From Candidatus Omnitrophota bacterium (GTDB lineage Bacteria > Omnitrophota > Koll11 > Zapsychrales > Zapsychraceae): a stretch of 16,535 bases of DNA. The position numbers were made by a program, and so were the translations under genes. Location of the stretch: assembly GCA_023140095.1 (NCBI GenBank), contig JAGLMJ010000014.1:1-16535 (forward strand). Reading direction: 5' to 3'. Shown piece after piece: positions 1-6,607 of this stretch. Every line of letters starts with the position of its first letter. The first letter of the stretch is position 1. A model generated the notes under the pieces. The model ran no database searches and had not been told where the DNA came from. It was given only the letters and a program-made list of their open reading frames with translations.

Positions 1-755
1 TAATCAAAACCGAATTCATTATTGGTCCCGTAAGTGATATCGCAGCCGTACTCTTCCTGCCGGGTGACATGGTCCCCGTCGCTTTGAATAACCCCGACGG
101 TCAACCCCAAGAATTCATAAAGCAGCCCCATCCACTCGCGGTCGCGCCTTGCCAAATAATCATTGACGGTCACAATATGCACGCCCTCGCCGGTGAGCGC
201 GTTTAAATACGCCGGCAGCGTCGCCACCAACGTCTTTCCCTCCCCGGTCGTCATCTCCGTGATATTGCCGTTATGCAGGATGATCCCGCCGACGATCTGG
301 ACGTCAAAATGGCGCATGTTAAGCACGCGCTTGCCGACCTCGCGGACAACCGCGAAGGCCTCGGGCAGAATGGAATTCAAGAATCTCTGTTTGGCTTGGT
401 AAAGGTCTTCGGCGGCCTTCTCGATCTGTATCGTCAGGGCATCCTTCTCTTCCTGGCCGGTTGCCTGCTTATAAAGGTCCTCTAACCGGTCGAAATCCTC
501 TTTTTCTTTTTGGACCGCCGCGGGATACGCGCTTTTAAATTCTGGCGTCTTGGCGCGCAATTGATCGTCGCTTAAGGCGCTGACCTGCTCCTCGAGGGCA
601 TTGACCTTCGCGACGGTACCCGCAAGCTTCTTGATCACCCTTATCGACGGCAGCGGCAACTCCTCGTTAAGAAGGATATTCACCTTCGGCTGAAGCTTAT
701 CGATGTGCTTCTGCGTGCCCGCAATCGCCTGTTTTTTGATGATGGAGTTGAACAT
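1..755 (-). CDS. secA: Preprotein translocase ATPase SecA, N-terminal part (runs off left edge)
   Basis: SecA is the cytoplasmic ATPase that drives unfolded preproteins through SecYEG. The visible 251 residues hold the N-terminal part of nucleotide-binding domain 1: the [14 protein letters not shown] region, [16 protein letters not shown], Walker A (MTTGEGKT), [13 protein letters not shown] and [13 protein letters not shown]. Two stretches look longer than usual: about 24 residues before the VNALEEQ segment, and a charged 30-40 residue stretch ([15 protein letters not shown]...) before LPEAFA. ATG at 755 is chosen because MFNSIIKK resembles SecA N-termini, although no Shine-Dalgarno is visible before it. 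It lies 51 nt downstream of prfB on the same strand, with a 22-nt palindrome between them. The family assignment is certain; the start is fairly sure. Confidence 0.95.
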   Translation of the reverse strand, partial: MFNSIIKKQAIAGTQKHIDKLQPKVNILLNEELPLPSIRVIKKLAGTVAKVNALEEQVSALSDDQLRAKTPEFKSAYPAAVQKEKEDFDRLEDLYKQATGQEEKDALTIQIEKAAEDLYQAKQRFLNSILPEAFAVVREVGKRVLNMRHFDVQIVGGIILHNGNITEMTTGEGKTLVATLPAYLNALTGEGVHIVTVNDYLARRDREWMGLLYEFLGLTVGVIQSDGDHVTRQEEYGCDITYGTNNEFGFD

Positions 756-772
756 AATTTTTGTTGTACGTG

Positions 773-794
773 ATACAGACCCCGGGGTCTGTAT
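773..794. repeat. Perfect 22-nt palindrome between prfB and secA
   Basis: The half-site ATACAGACCCC is followed directly by its reverse complement with no loop. A degenerate second copy with the same left half lies at 13743-13765, upstream of comEC, so this is probably a dispersed repeat of this genome rather than a local operator. There is no T-tract, so it does not look like an intrinsic terminator. Confidence 0.75.
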
Positions 795-806
795 ACGGTT
801 CATGGT

Positions 807-1902
807 CTACTTCCCCGGCTTCATTCTTAAAAACGCCTCAATAAACAAATCCAGATCGCCGTCCATGACTTTAGGGACATTGCCCGTCTCGACCTCCGTC
901 CGGTGGTCCTTGACCATGGAATACGGATGCATCACGTACGACCGAATCTGGCTTCCCCATTCGATCTTCTGTTTCTGCCCGTATTCCTTCGACATCTTCT
1001 CTTCCTGCTCTTTGCGCTTTAATTCATAGAGCCGCGCGCGCAGGATCTTCATCGCCATCTGCTTGTTCTGTAATTGAGAGCGCTCGTTCTGGCACTGAAC
1101 GACAATCCCCGTCGGCGCATGTGTTAACCGCACGGCTGAATCCGTGGTGTTGACACTCTGCCCGCCCGGCCCCGAAGAGCGGAAGATATCGGTCCGGATA
1201 TCGTCGGGATTGATCTCGATATCCATACCCCCCTCAATCTCGGGGATTACGTCGACGCTGGCAAACGACGTGTGCCGTCTTTTATTCGAATCGAACGGGG
1301 AAATGCGCACGAGGCGGTGAACGCCCTTCTCCCCCTTTAAATAGCCATAGGCCATATCGCCTTCAATGCCAAGCGTCGCGTTCTTGATCCCGGCCTCCTC
1401 GCCCTGCAGCTCGTCGATCAATTTAACCTTGCATTGGTGCAGGTCCGCCCACCGGGTGTACATCCGCAGAAGCATGCTCGCCCAATCGCAGGATTCGGTC
1501 CCGCCGGCTCCGGCATTAATGCTCAAGATCACATTGTTCTTATCGAACGGCCCGCCGAGAATACTCTGGATCTCAACCATGTTGACATCCGCTTCCAAAA
1601 CCATGAGTTCCTGGGCGACCTGCTCGAGCATGTCAGGTTCGCCCTTAGAGATCTCCAGTATCTCCCCTAATTCCTCCAATTTCCGGAAACTGTTCTCAAA
1701 AGGCTCAACACACCCCTTTAAATATTTCAGTTCCCGCATCGACTTATTGGCATTGAGAGAGTCATCCCAGAAGTTGGGCTGCGTCATCTTCTCTTGGATA
1801 GATTGAATCGCTTCTTGCTTTTGAGGAAGGTCAAAGAAACCCCCTTAGATGCTGGAGCTTTGCTTTGATCTCTTTCATCTTTTTTTGAATATCATCGAAC
1901 AT
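807..1902 (-). CDS. prfB: Peptide chain release factor 2, with programmed +1 frameshift
   Basis: RF2 recognises UAA and UGA stop codons and triggers peptide release. Translation starts at ATG 1902, with AAGGA a few bases upstream, and reads 23 codons to an in-frame TGA at 1833-1831. A +1 shift there continues into a long frame of DLPQKQEAIQSIQEK and then 326 residues, giving 364 residues, the usual RF2 length. The stop-recognition motif SPF lies at about residues 201-203 and the catalytic GGQ at about 246-248. The coiled N-terminal domain is present. It lies between pilT and secA, all on the minus strand. Calling only the long frame from the internal ATG at 1787 would miss the first 38 residues. 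The shift is autoregulatory in the RF2 family. Confidence 0.97.
1830..1845 (-). promoter_or_regulatory. prfB: RF2 programmed +1 frameshift site
   Basis: On the minus strand the mRNA reads AGG GGG TTT CTT TGA CC. It contains the internal Shine-Dalgarno-like AGGGGG, the slippery CTT codon and the in-frame TGA followed by C, a poor termination context. Slippage of CTT to TTT resumes at GAC. This matches the classic RF2 signal (AGGGGG, spacer codon, CUU UGA C), in which low RF2 activity favours the shift and so raises RF2 synthesis. Confidence 0.95.
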
Positions 1903-1936
1903 CGGGATCCTTTGCGCCTGTTTCCGTTCATAATAT

Positions 1937-1964
1937 GTAGGAGCGACCGGTCGGTCGCCCCTAC
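1937..1964. repeat. REP-like palindrome with GTAG head (copy A)
   Basis: GTAGGAGCGACC, then GGTC, then GGTCGCCCCTAC. The 12-nt arms pair with one mismatch and both ends carry GTAG/CTAC. It sits upstream of prfB, between the prfB and pilT genes. It belongs to the same family as the repeats at 6335, 7709, 13786 and 14040. Confidence 0.75.
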
Positions 1965-2027
1965 GAAAGGCACATTATAACACGGCCTTTCGTATTTGCA
2001 ACACGTATTCTCCGTCGCCGCAGGGCA

Positions 2028-3098
2028 TTAGTGCTTAAGGCCCTTGAGTTCAAGGTTGAATTCGTCCTTACTGTCCGCGTATTGCCGGGCATCGTTCTCA
2101 TCGACTAAACCGCTCGTGACCAGATCTACCAAAGACTTCTTGAAGCATTTCATCCCGAATAGTTCCCCTTCATCAATATAGTTCTGGATCTCACGGATGT
2201 GCCCTTCGCGGATCAGGCGGGAGATCGTCGGCGTGACCACCATGGTCTCATACGCCGGAATGCGCCCTTTCCCGTCCTTGCGGGGAAGAAGGCGCAGCGA
2301 AATAGTGCCTTTAAGGATCATCGAAAGCTGCATGCGTATCTCGTTGTGAAGATGGGGAGGGAAGAAATTGACGATGCGGACAATGGTCTGAACGGCGTTG
2401 ACCGTATGGAATGTTGTCAGCACGAACGTTCCCAACTCCGTGGCCGTAATGGCCGCGCGCATGGTCGCTTCATCACGGATATTTCCGATAAAAATAATAT
2501 CCGGGCTTTGCTGGGTCACATATTTGAGCGCCATTGGATAGGAGCGCACGTCAAGCCCTAACTCGCGCTGGTTGATAATGCTTTTTTTGTCAGTAAAAAG
2601 AAATTCGATCGGGTCCTCGAGCGTGATCACGTGTTTCGCCGACATAGTATTGATATAATCGATCATCGTCGCGATCGTCGTCGATTTGCCGCTTCCGGCA
2701 GGCCCGGACGTAATGAACAGCCCCTTGGGCTCTTCGCAGAACATCTTCAAGACATCGATGGGGAGATTTAGTTCTTCAAACGATTTGACCTCCGTGTGGA
2801 CATGCCTGGCCACGATCGCCGGGCTCCCGCGCTGCGTGAAAATATTGATCCTGAAGCGCCCTACCCCCTCTTCTTCATGGATAAAATCGATATCCAAGTT
2901 GTCGAGGAATTTCTTCCGGCGCTTCTCGCTTCCAAGAAGGAGATTCGTAATGGCCGTCATCTCGTCTTTACCAAGAGGCTCTTTGCCGATCGTCTCCACT
3001 TTCCCGTTAATGCGTGCGCGCGGAAATGCCTTTGTCCTCAAATACAGATCCGAGGCTTCCCTTTCGACCATTAATTGAAAAACTTGTCTTGTATTCAT
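2028..3098 (-). CDS. pilT: PilT/PilU-family type IV pilus retraction ATPase
   Basis: This 356-residue hexameric secretion-type ATPase probably powers pilus retraction at the cytoplasmic face of the type IV pilus machine. Visible motifs are Walker A (GPAGSGKST, residues 132-140), the Asp box (ITLEDPIEF, about 158-166), the Walker B region (PDIIFIGNIRD, about 199-209), the His box (TTFHT, about 228-232) and a C-terminal SRLIREG segment resembling the PilT AIRNLIREG motif. Odd point: the Walker B glutamate of the usual GEMRD/GEIRD is Asn here (N206). ATG 3098 has a strong Shine-Dalgarno (AGGAGG). An IS110 element lies immediately upstream, starting perhaps 13 nt before the start codon, so the native promoter may have been displaced. 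comEA and comEC occur further upstream, consistent with pilus-assisted DNA uptake. PilT versus PilU cannot be settled by eye. Confidence 0.92.
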   Translation of the reverse strand: MNTRQVFQLMVEREASDLYLRTKAFPRARINGKVETIGKEPLGKDEMTAITNLLLGSEKRRKKFLDNLDIDFIHEEEGVGRFRINIFTQRGSPAIVARHVHTEVKSFEELNLPIDVLKMFCEEPKGLFITSGPAGSGKSTTIATMIDYINTMSAKHVITLEDPIEFLFTDKKSIINQRELGLDVRSYPMALKYVTQQSPDIIFIGNIRDEATMRAAITATELGTFVLTTFHTVNAVQTIVRIVNFFPPHLHNEIRMQLSMILKGTISLRLLPRKDGKGRIPAYETMVVTPTISRLIREGHIREIQNYIDEGELFGMKCFKKSLVDLVTSGLVDENDARQYADSKDEFNLELKGLKH

Positions 3099-3111
3099 AT
3101 GTCCTCCTGTC

Positions 3112-3120
3112 TGGTATAAT
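3112..3120 (+). promoter_or_regulatory. Extended -10 box (TGGTATAAT) of IS110 copy 1
   Basis: This is a perfect TATAAT with an upstream TG (TGN-TATAAT), reading towards the structured leader and the transposase. No good -35 is visible in the integrated copy. In IS110 elements the -35 can be supplied by the right end when the ends join in a circle. IS110 copy 2 carries the same motif at 6385-6393. Confidence 0.5.
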
Positions 3121-3185
3121 CCTCACCCTATAAGTCATTAATAGAATAAGGAAATTGTTAATGTTAAACTAAACAAGCTTTTTGT

Positions 3186-3344
3186 AGGGAGACAGCTTAT
3201 GTCCCTCCTTATGGCCCATAACTGGGACCATTTAAAAAAGATTGTTGCTTCCTGCATGTCTAACTGGGAATATTTATTAAGGATGCTATGGGGTCAAGTT
3301 GATACTTGATTACCATTCATATCCCAGGTTATATTGAGTTAGAC
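3186..3344 (+). ncRNA. Candidate bridge RNA of IS110 copy 1
   Basis: The non-coding leader holds successive helices. AGGGA(g)AC 3186-3193 pairs with GTCCCT 3201-3206. ATGGCCC 3211-3217 pairs with GGG(A)CCAT 3224-3231. A long domain has GTCTAACT 3258-3265 paired with AGTTAGAC 3337-3344, then GGGAATAT with ATATCCC (one bulge), an internal loop, and TCAAGT 3294-3299 paired with ACTTGA 3304-3309. The nonamer TAACTGGGA occurs at 3219-3227 and 3261-3269. IS110-group elements are known to encode their bridge RNA in the 5' non-coding end, which is exactly where this lies. The RNA ends and guide loops are inferred. Confidence 0.55.
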
Positions 3345-3411
3345 GCTTGCGGGAATACCGCTCCCTTATCAAAGAGATCAAATTATTTTTAACCTCAAAG
3401 GAGGTTTACCC

Positions 3412-4632
3412 ATGAACTACTTAGGTATTGATGTTTCAAAATCAACATCCCGTTATGTCTTTCTAAACAAAGACGGTGAAAAGCTAACCAAAGCATTTAC
3501 ATTGCAAAATTCTCAACAACATTTTGAAGGTCTACTGTCCAGATTAAAGAAACTTGACCTTAAAGCTGAAAATCTTCTAATTGGCATTGAAGCCACCGGA
3601 ATCTGGTGGGAAAACCTTTATACTTTTCTTACAGAGAATAGTTTTAAGGTCATCATTCTTAATCCCCACCAAACGAATAAATACCGTGAAGCCTTACGCA
3701 AGAAAGCTAAAACGGACGACATTGATGCTTATGTCATTGCCGGGCTTCTTCGTTCTAATGACTTTGCTGCCAATTTTATTCCTGAAGAATCAATTCAGAT
3801 CCTCAGAGAGATTACAAAACTCAGATACCAACTTCTCAAAGATCATAAAAGCTATCAACGTCAAGCTATGAGCCTGCTTGGGCTCATATTTCCCGAATAC
3901 AGCCAAACGGCTCTTAAAAATCCTTTTGCCATTGCTTCTTTGGCTGTTTTTAAGAAATATCCTACAGCAAAACACTTAGCCATTGCTAAACCTAAACATA
4001 TCGAAAAAATCGTCAGATCTATCAAAGGCAATAATTTTAATATCAAAGAAATTCAACACCTGCTTGATACCGCTAAAACTTCTATTTATTCCGGACGCGC
4101 CAAAGATGCCCAAGGCCTAAACCTCAACATCTTACTGGCACAAGTCGAATCTCTTAACAAAGCCATATCTGATCTCGACCAAAGAACTAACGACATCCTG
4201 TCACCAACTAATGATAATGACTTTTATAGCTTTCCCGGAGGAAATTTATTAACTATTCCAGGCGTCGGCCCCAAGACTCTTGCTGCCCTTTTATCAGCTA
4301 TCGGCTCTGATGGTCAATCTTTTGCTTCCGGCAAGCAACTTATCGGTCTACTAGGATTCTTTCCCAAAATCTACGAATCCGGTGAAACTAGACGCGATAA
4401 TAAAATATCCAAACGTGGCCCTAAATACTTAAGATCAGCTCTCTACATCGCTGCCGTTGCTTGCATTAAACATAATAAAGAATTTAAATCTCTTTATTCT
4501 AAAAAAATATCTCAAGGCAAAACTGGTAAACAAGCACTTATTTGTGTCGCTAAAAAACTCGCTCATCTTTGCCTTAGCATGCTGAAATCCGGTGAATTTT
4601 ATAACCCTAATCGTGTTTTTATGCCTATTTGA
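3412..4632 (+). CDS. IS110-family transposase (DEDD bridge-RNA recombinase), copy 1
   Basis: This 406-residue recombinase has an N-terminal RuvC-like DEDD domain: D7 in YLGIDVSKS, E60 in IGIEATGIWWE, and D102/D105 in KTDDIDAYVIAGLL. A coiled middle section follows. The C-terminal Transposase_20 domain has TIPGVGPKTLAALLSAIG and the serine of YESGETRRDNKISKRGPKYLR (S323, the probable nucleophile). ATG 3412 has a strong Shine-Dalgarno (AAAGGAGG) about 6 nt upstream. All expected catalytic residues are present and the frame is unbroken, so it may be active. In this family the protein recombines donor and target DNA guided by an RNA from the element's non-coding end. It is only distantly similar to copy 2, so the two are separate acquisitions. 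Confidence 0.96.
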   Translation: MNYLGIDVSKSTSRYVFLNKDGEKLTKAFTLQNSQQHFEGLLSRLKKLDLKAENLLIGIEATGIWWENLYTFLTENSFKVIILNPHQTNKYREALRKKAKTDDIDAYVIAGLLRSNDFAANFIPEESIQILREITKLRYQLLKDHKSYQRQAMSLLGLIFPEYSQTALKNPFAIASLAVFKKYPTAKHLAIAKPKHIEKIVRSIKGNNFNIKEIQHLLDTAKTSIYSGRAKDAQGLNLNILLAQVESLNKAISDLDQRTNDILSPTNDNDFYSFPGGNLLTIPGVGPKTLAALLSAIGSDGQSFASGKQLIGLLGFFPKIYESGETRRDNKISKRGPKYLRSALYIAAVACIKHNKEFKSLYSKKISQGKTGKQALICVAKKLAHLCLSMLKSGEFYNPNRVFMPI

Positions 4633-4687
4633 AAAAGATCAATTTGCTCTTTGATAACTTGTTTTTTCCCTTTACTCCTTATAGGAT

Positions 4688-4754
4688 GCTTATAGCTTAC
4701 GTGCTTACAGTTTAGCCATAAGCTATAAGCTGTAAGCTTTAAGCTTTAAGCTTT
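4688..4754. repeat. Inverted and tandem AAGCTTT-type repeats downstream of ogt
   Basis: GCTTATAGCTTA (4688-4699) is matched by TAAGCTATAAGC (4719-4730). GCTTACAG (4703-4710) is matched by CTGTAAGC (4730-4737), so two alternative hairpins overlap. Three tandem copies of AAGCTTT follow at 4734-4754 and run up to the ogt stop codon. There is no coding potential. IS110 copy 1 appears to end inside or beside this repeat. Confidence 0.7.
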
Positions 4755-4756
4755 AA

Positions 4757-5053
4757 TTACTTGACATTCTCCCGGATTTCCTTCTCTAACGCTATAAGTC
4801 TCGCCTTCTTTCCATCCAACTTTCCCGCGTATCCACCAAGCGTTCCATCGGCCTTAATCACACGGTGGCACGGAATAATGAGCGGGTGCGGATTGCGGCG
4901 CAACGCCTGGCCGACAGCGCGGACCGCTTTCGGAGAGCCGATTTGCTCTGCGACCCACTTATAGGACCGGGTTTCGCCTAAAGGAATATTAGCGGTAACC
5001 GAAAGAACTTTCCACTGAAATTTGGTCAATTTTTTTGTCATCATTATACCCAT
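4757..5053 (-). CDS. ogt: Short methylated-DNA--protein-cysteine methyltransferase
   Basis: This 98-residue protein consists of the catalytic alkyltransferase domain alone. Family members suicidally transfer O6-alkyl groups from guanine to a cysteine. The active site PCHR (IIPCHRVI, residues about 59-66) keeps its Cys, so this is a methyltransferase rather than a Cys-less ATL protein. The VAEQIGSPKAVRAVGQALRRNP helix-turn-helix with its Arg finger region and GTLGGYAGKLDGKKARLIALE are present. The usual N-terminal RNase H-like domain is absent, as in other minimal forms. ATG 5053 has AGGGGG upstream and lies 27 nt after the uvrC stop, so the two repair genes are probably co-transcribed. Confidence 0.9.
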   Translation of the reverse strand: MGIMMTKKLTKFQWKVLSVTANIPLGETRSYKWVAEQIGSPKAVRAVGQALRRNPHPLIIPCHRVIKADGTLGGYAGKLDGKKARLIALEKEIRENVK

Positions 5054-5080
5054 CCGAACCCCCTAATTAAATTCCAGCCC

Positions 5081-6322
5081 CTATTTCCTTGCCAGCGCCC
5101 GTTTGGTGCGCAGCGAGCGATGGTACGTGATCGCGAAGCGATGGGCCTCGTCGCGCATGCGCTGCAATAACTTTAGGCCCAAAGAATCCTTGCGCAACCG
5201 CACGGCATCCCGCTTGCGCGGCAGGAACACTTCTTCTTCGCGTTTAGCAAGTGACGCGACCGGGATGTCGACGTCCAAAACCCTCAATTCGGCTAAAGCG
5301 GCGGAAAGCTGCCCTTTGCCCCCGTCGATAACGACCAGGTCGGGAAACAGCAGACCCTCATTGCGCAAGCGGCGGTACCGTCGCTTGACAACCTCGGCGA
5401 TCATGCGAAAATCATCGATACCTTCGACCTCCCTGATGTGGAACCGCCGGTAATTGGATTTATCCGGCTTGCCGTTCACAAAGGCCACCATTGAACCGAC
5501 TGCCTGGTTGCCCATGATGTTCGAGATATCAAACGCCTCGATGCGCTCCGGCAGGCGCGGCAGGTTCAGCGCCCGCTGCAGCTGCTCGGCCTCCTTGTAA
5601 TAGTTAATGTCCTTCGTCCCCGAATACAGCGCCCCAATCGCGCGCAGCTGGTCGCGCACGACGGCCGCCTTCTCAAACTTATGGGCGGCGCTTAAGCGCT
5701 CCATTTCTTTGCTTAACCTGCGGTACAATGCGTCCTTTTTTCCTTCGAGGATCAGGCAGACATTCCGGATATTCTTCGCGTATTCTTTTTTGCCGATCTT
5801 CTCCGTGCAAGGCGCGTCGCACAAACCGATATGATAGTCGAGGCATTCTTTTTTGAGAAAAGGATCGCAGGTCCGGAAGGGAAAGATACTGCGCAACAGC
5901 GTCAAGGCCTCGCGGATCAGCCCTACTTTAACGTAAGGGCCGTAATATTTTGAGGCCTTTTTCTTCCGGCGCGGGCGCTCGATCGATATGCGGGGGAACG
6001 ATTCTCCGGTGATCTCAATGAACGGGTAACTTTTGTCGTCGCGCAATTCGATATTGTACTTCGGGCCGTATTTTTTGATCAAGCTGGCTTCAAGGATCAG
6101 GGCCTCGGCCTCACTGGCCGTCTCGATATGACCGATACCGGCGATCTCGGCGACGAGAAGGTCGGTCTTTGGGTCCTTCCCCCGCGATTTTCTGAAATAC
6201 GATTGGACGCGCTGCCGCAGCGACACGGCCTTGCCGACATAGATTACCTTGCCACGCGCGTCTTTCATTAAATAAACGCCGCTGGTCAAAGGCAAGTTTT
6301 TAATCGTATTATCAACAGTCAT
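5081..6322 (-). CDS. uvrC: Compact excinuclease ABC subunit C (UvrC)
   Basis: UvrC makes the 3' and 5' incisions in nucleotide excision repair. Domains in order are GIY-YIG nuclease (SGVYLMKD...VIYVGKA, residues 13-90), four cysteines C152, C160, C168 and C172 in the spacing proposed to hold an iron-sulfur cluster, the UVR motif that contacts UvrB (about 204-229), and the RNase H-like nuclease from about 260 with D265, D333 and H394 as likely catalytic residues. At 413 residues it is about 150-200 shorter than usual. Roughly 110-130 residues normally lying between UVR and RNase H are missing, and the protein stops right after HRSLRTKRA, without the C-terminal HhH pair. The frame is clean and domains join smoothly, so this looks like a natural short form. 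ATG 6322 has AAAGGG upstream. Confidence 0.94.
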   Translation of the reverse strand: MTVDNTIKNLPLTSGVYLMKDARGKVIYVGKAVSLRQRVQSYFRKSRGKDPKTDLLVAEIAGIGHIETASEAEALILEASLIKKYGPKYNIELRDDKSYPFIEITGESFPRISIERPRRKKKASKYYGPYVKVGLIREALTLLRSIFPFRTCDPFLKKECLDYHIGLCDAPCTEKIGKKEYAKNIRNVCLILEGKKDALYRRLSKEMERLSAAHKFEKAAVVRDQLRAIGALYSGTKDINYYKEAEQLQRALNLPRLPERIEAFDISNIMGNQAVGSMVAFVNGKPDKSNYRRFHIREVEGIDDFRMIAEVVKRRYRRLRNEGLLFPDLVVIDGGKGQLSAALAELRVLDVDIPVASLAKREEEVFLPRKRDAVRLRKDSLGLKLLQRMRDEAHRFAITYHRSLRTKRALARK

Positions 6323-6334
6323 AGAAAACCCTTT

Positions 6335-6360
6335 GGGCGCCCGCAGGGGGGCGCCCCTAC
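6335..6360 (-). repeat. REP-like palindrome with GTAG head (copy B)
   Basis: Reading on the minus strand it begins GTAG and then carries GGGCGCCC (6356-6349), a short spacer, and GGGCGCCC again (6342-6335). It is almost identical to copy D at 13786-13812. It lies immediately upstream of the uvrC Shine-Dalgarno and touches the presumed left end of IS110 copy 2. Confidence 0.75.
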
Positions 6361-6384
6361 CATTAGACTTAATTTAAAGGTATT

Positions 6385-6393
6385 TGATATAAT
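6385..6393 (+). promoter_or_regulatory. Extended -10 box (TGATATAAT) of IS110 copy 2
   Basis: This is a perfect TATAAT preceded by TGA, upstream of the folded leader, with no convincing -35 in place. It is the same arrangement as in IS110 copy 1 (3112-3120). It would start a transcript near 6400, just before the first helix of the candidate bridge RNA. Confidence 0.5.
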
Positions 6394-6425
6394 GGAATAC
6401 ATAAGAACAACCGAAGTAGAACCGA

Positions 6426-6568
6426 ACAGTGAGTTGAATAAGTCTAACGCGCCTCAAAGGCCAAGGGCCTATATCCTGAATAAGACCCAACTCATTGTGA
6501 TGGAAAAGCTAAATAGTGCTATCGCCGATTCAAAAAGGCTACTAATGGAGAAAGCTCATCTCATCACA
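6426..6568 (+). ncRNA. Candidate two-loop bridge RNA of IS110 copy 2
   Basis: Domain 1: ACAGTGAGTTG (6426-6436) pairs with CAACTCATTGT (6488-6498), 11 bp with one G-U. It encloses a large internal loop and the terminal hairpin AGGCC/GGCCT (6458-6462 with 6466-6470). Domain 2: TGTGATG (6496-6502) pairs with CATCACA (6562-6568). It encloses AGCT/AGCT, TAGT/ACTA and GCC/GGC helices with unpaired segments on both sides. Two consecutive stem / internal-loop / hairpin domains upstream of an IS110-group transposase is the known bridge RNA layout (target-binding loop, then donor-binding loop). The reading frame open across this region has no RBS and is ignored. The fold was done by eye. Confidence 0.6.
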
Positions 6569-6607
6569 CGTTCGGATTCCACCCCTAAAGAAAAGGAGGA
6601 TTCCATT

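Larger units (their letters stand above)
3111..4690 (+). mobile_element. IS110-family insertion sequence, copy 1 (apparently intact)
   Basis: It consists of a leader of about 300 bp, a 406-codon DEDD recombinase gene and a short 3' end, inserted between ogt and pilT on the opposite strand. It is AT-richer than the host genes. Boundaries are inferred. IS110 elements lack terminal inverted repeats, so I used CT dinucleotides at 3111-3112 and 4689-4690. The octamer AGGATGCT occurs both in a loop of the leader structure (3280-3287) and ending at 4690, as a donor guide would. Presence of the element is certain; the exact ends are tentative. Confidence 0.65.

Noticed and set aside
1366..1806. 146-codon plus-strand frame
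   Set aside because: Antisense shadow of prfB with no recognisable domain.
4734..4754. Tandem repeats as a possible CRISPR array
   Set aside because: Units are 7 nt, adjacent and without spacers; no cas genes are present.
6363..6447. TTAGACTTA (6363-6371) complementary to TAAGTCTAA (6439-6447) as a donor guide pair
   Set aside because: The match is exact but sits in the first domain and on the strand side that does not fit a left-hand guide; it may be an intramolecular stem or chance.
6392..6607. In-frame N-terminal extension of the copy 2 transposase from ATG 6392
   Set aside because: That ATG overlaps the -10 box, lacks an RBS, and the stretch folds as the leader RNA; AAGGAGG precedes ATG 6608, where IS110 homology begins.
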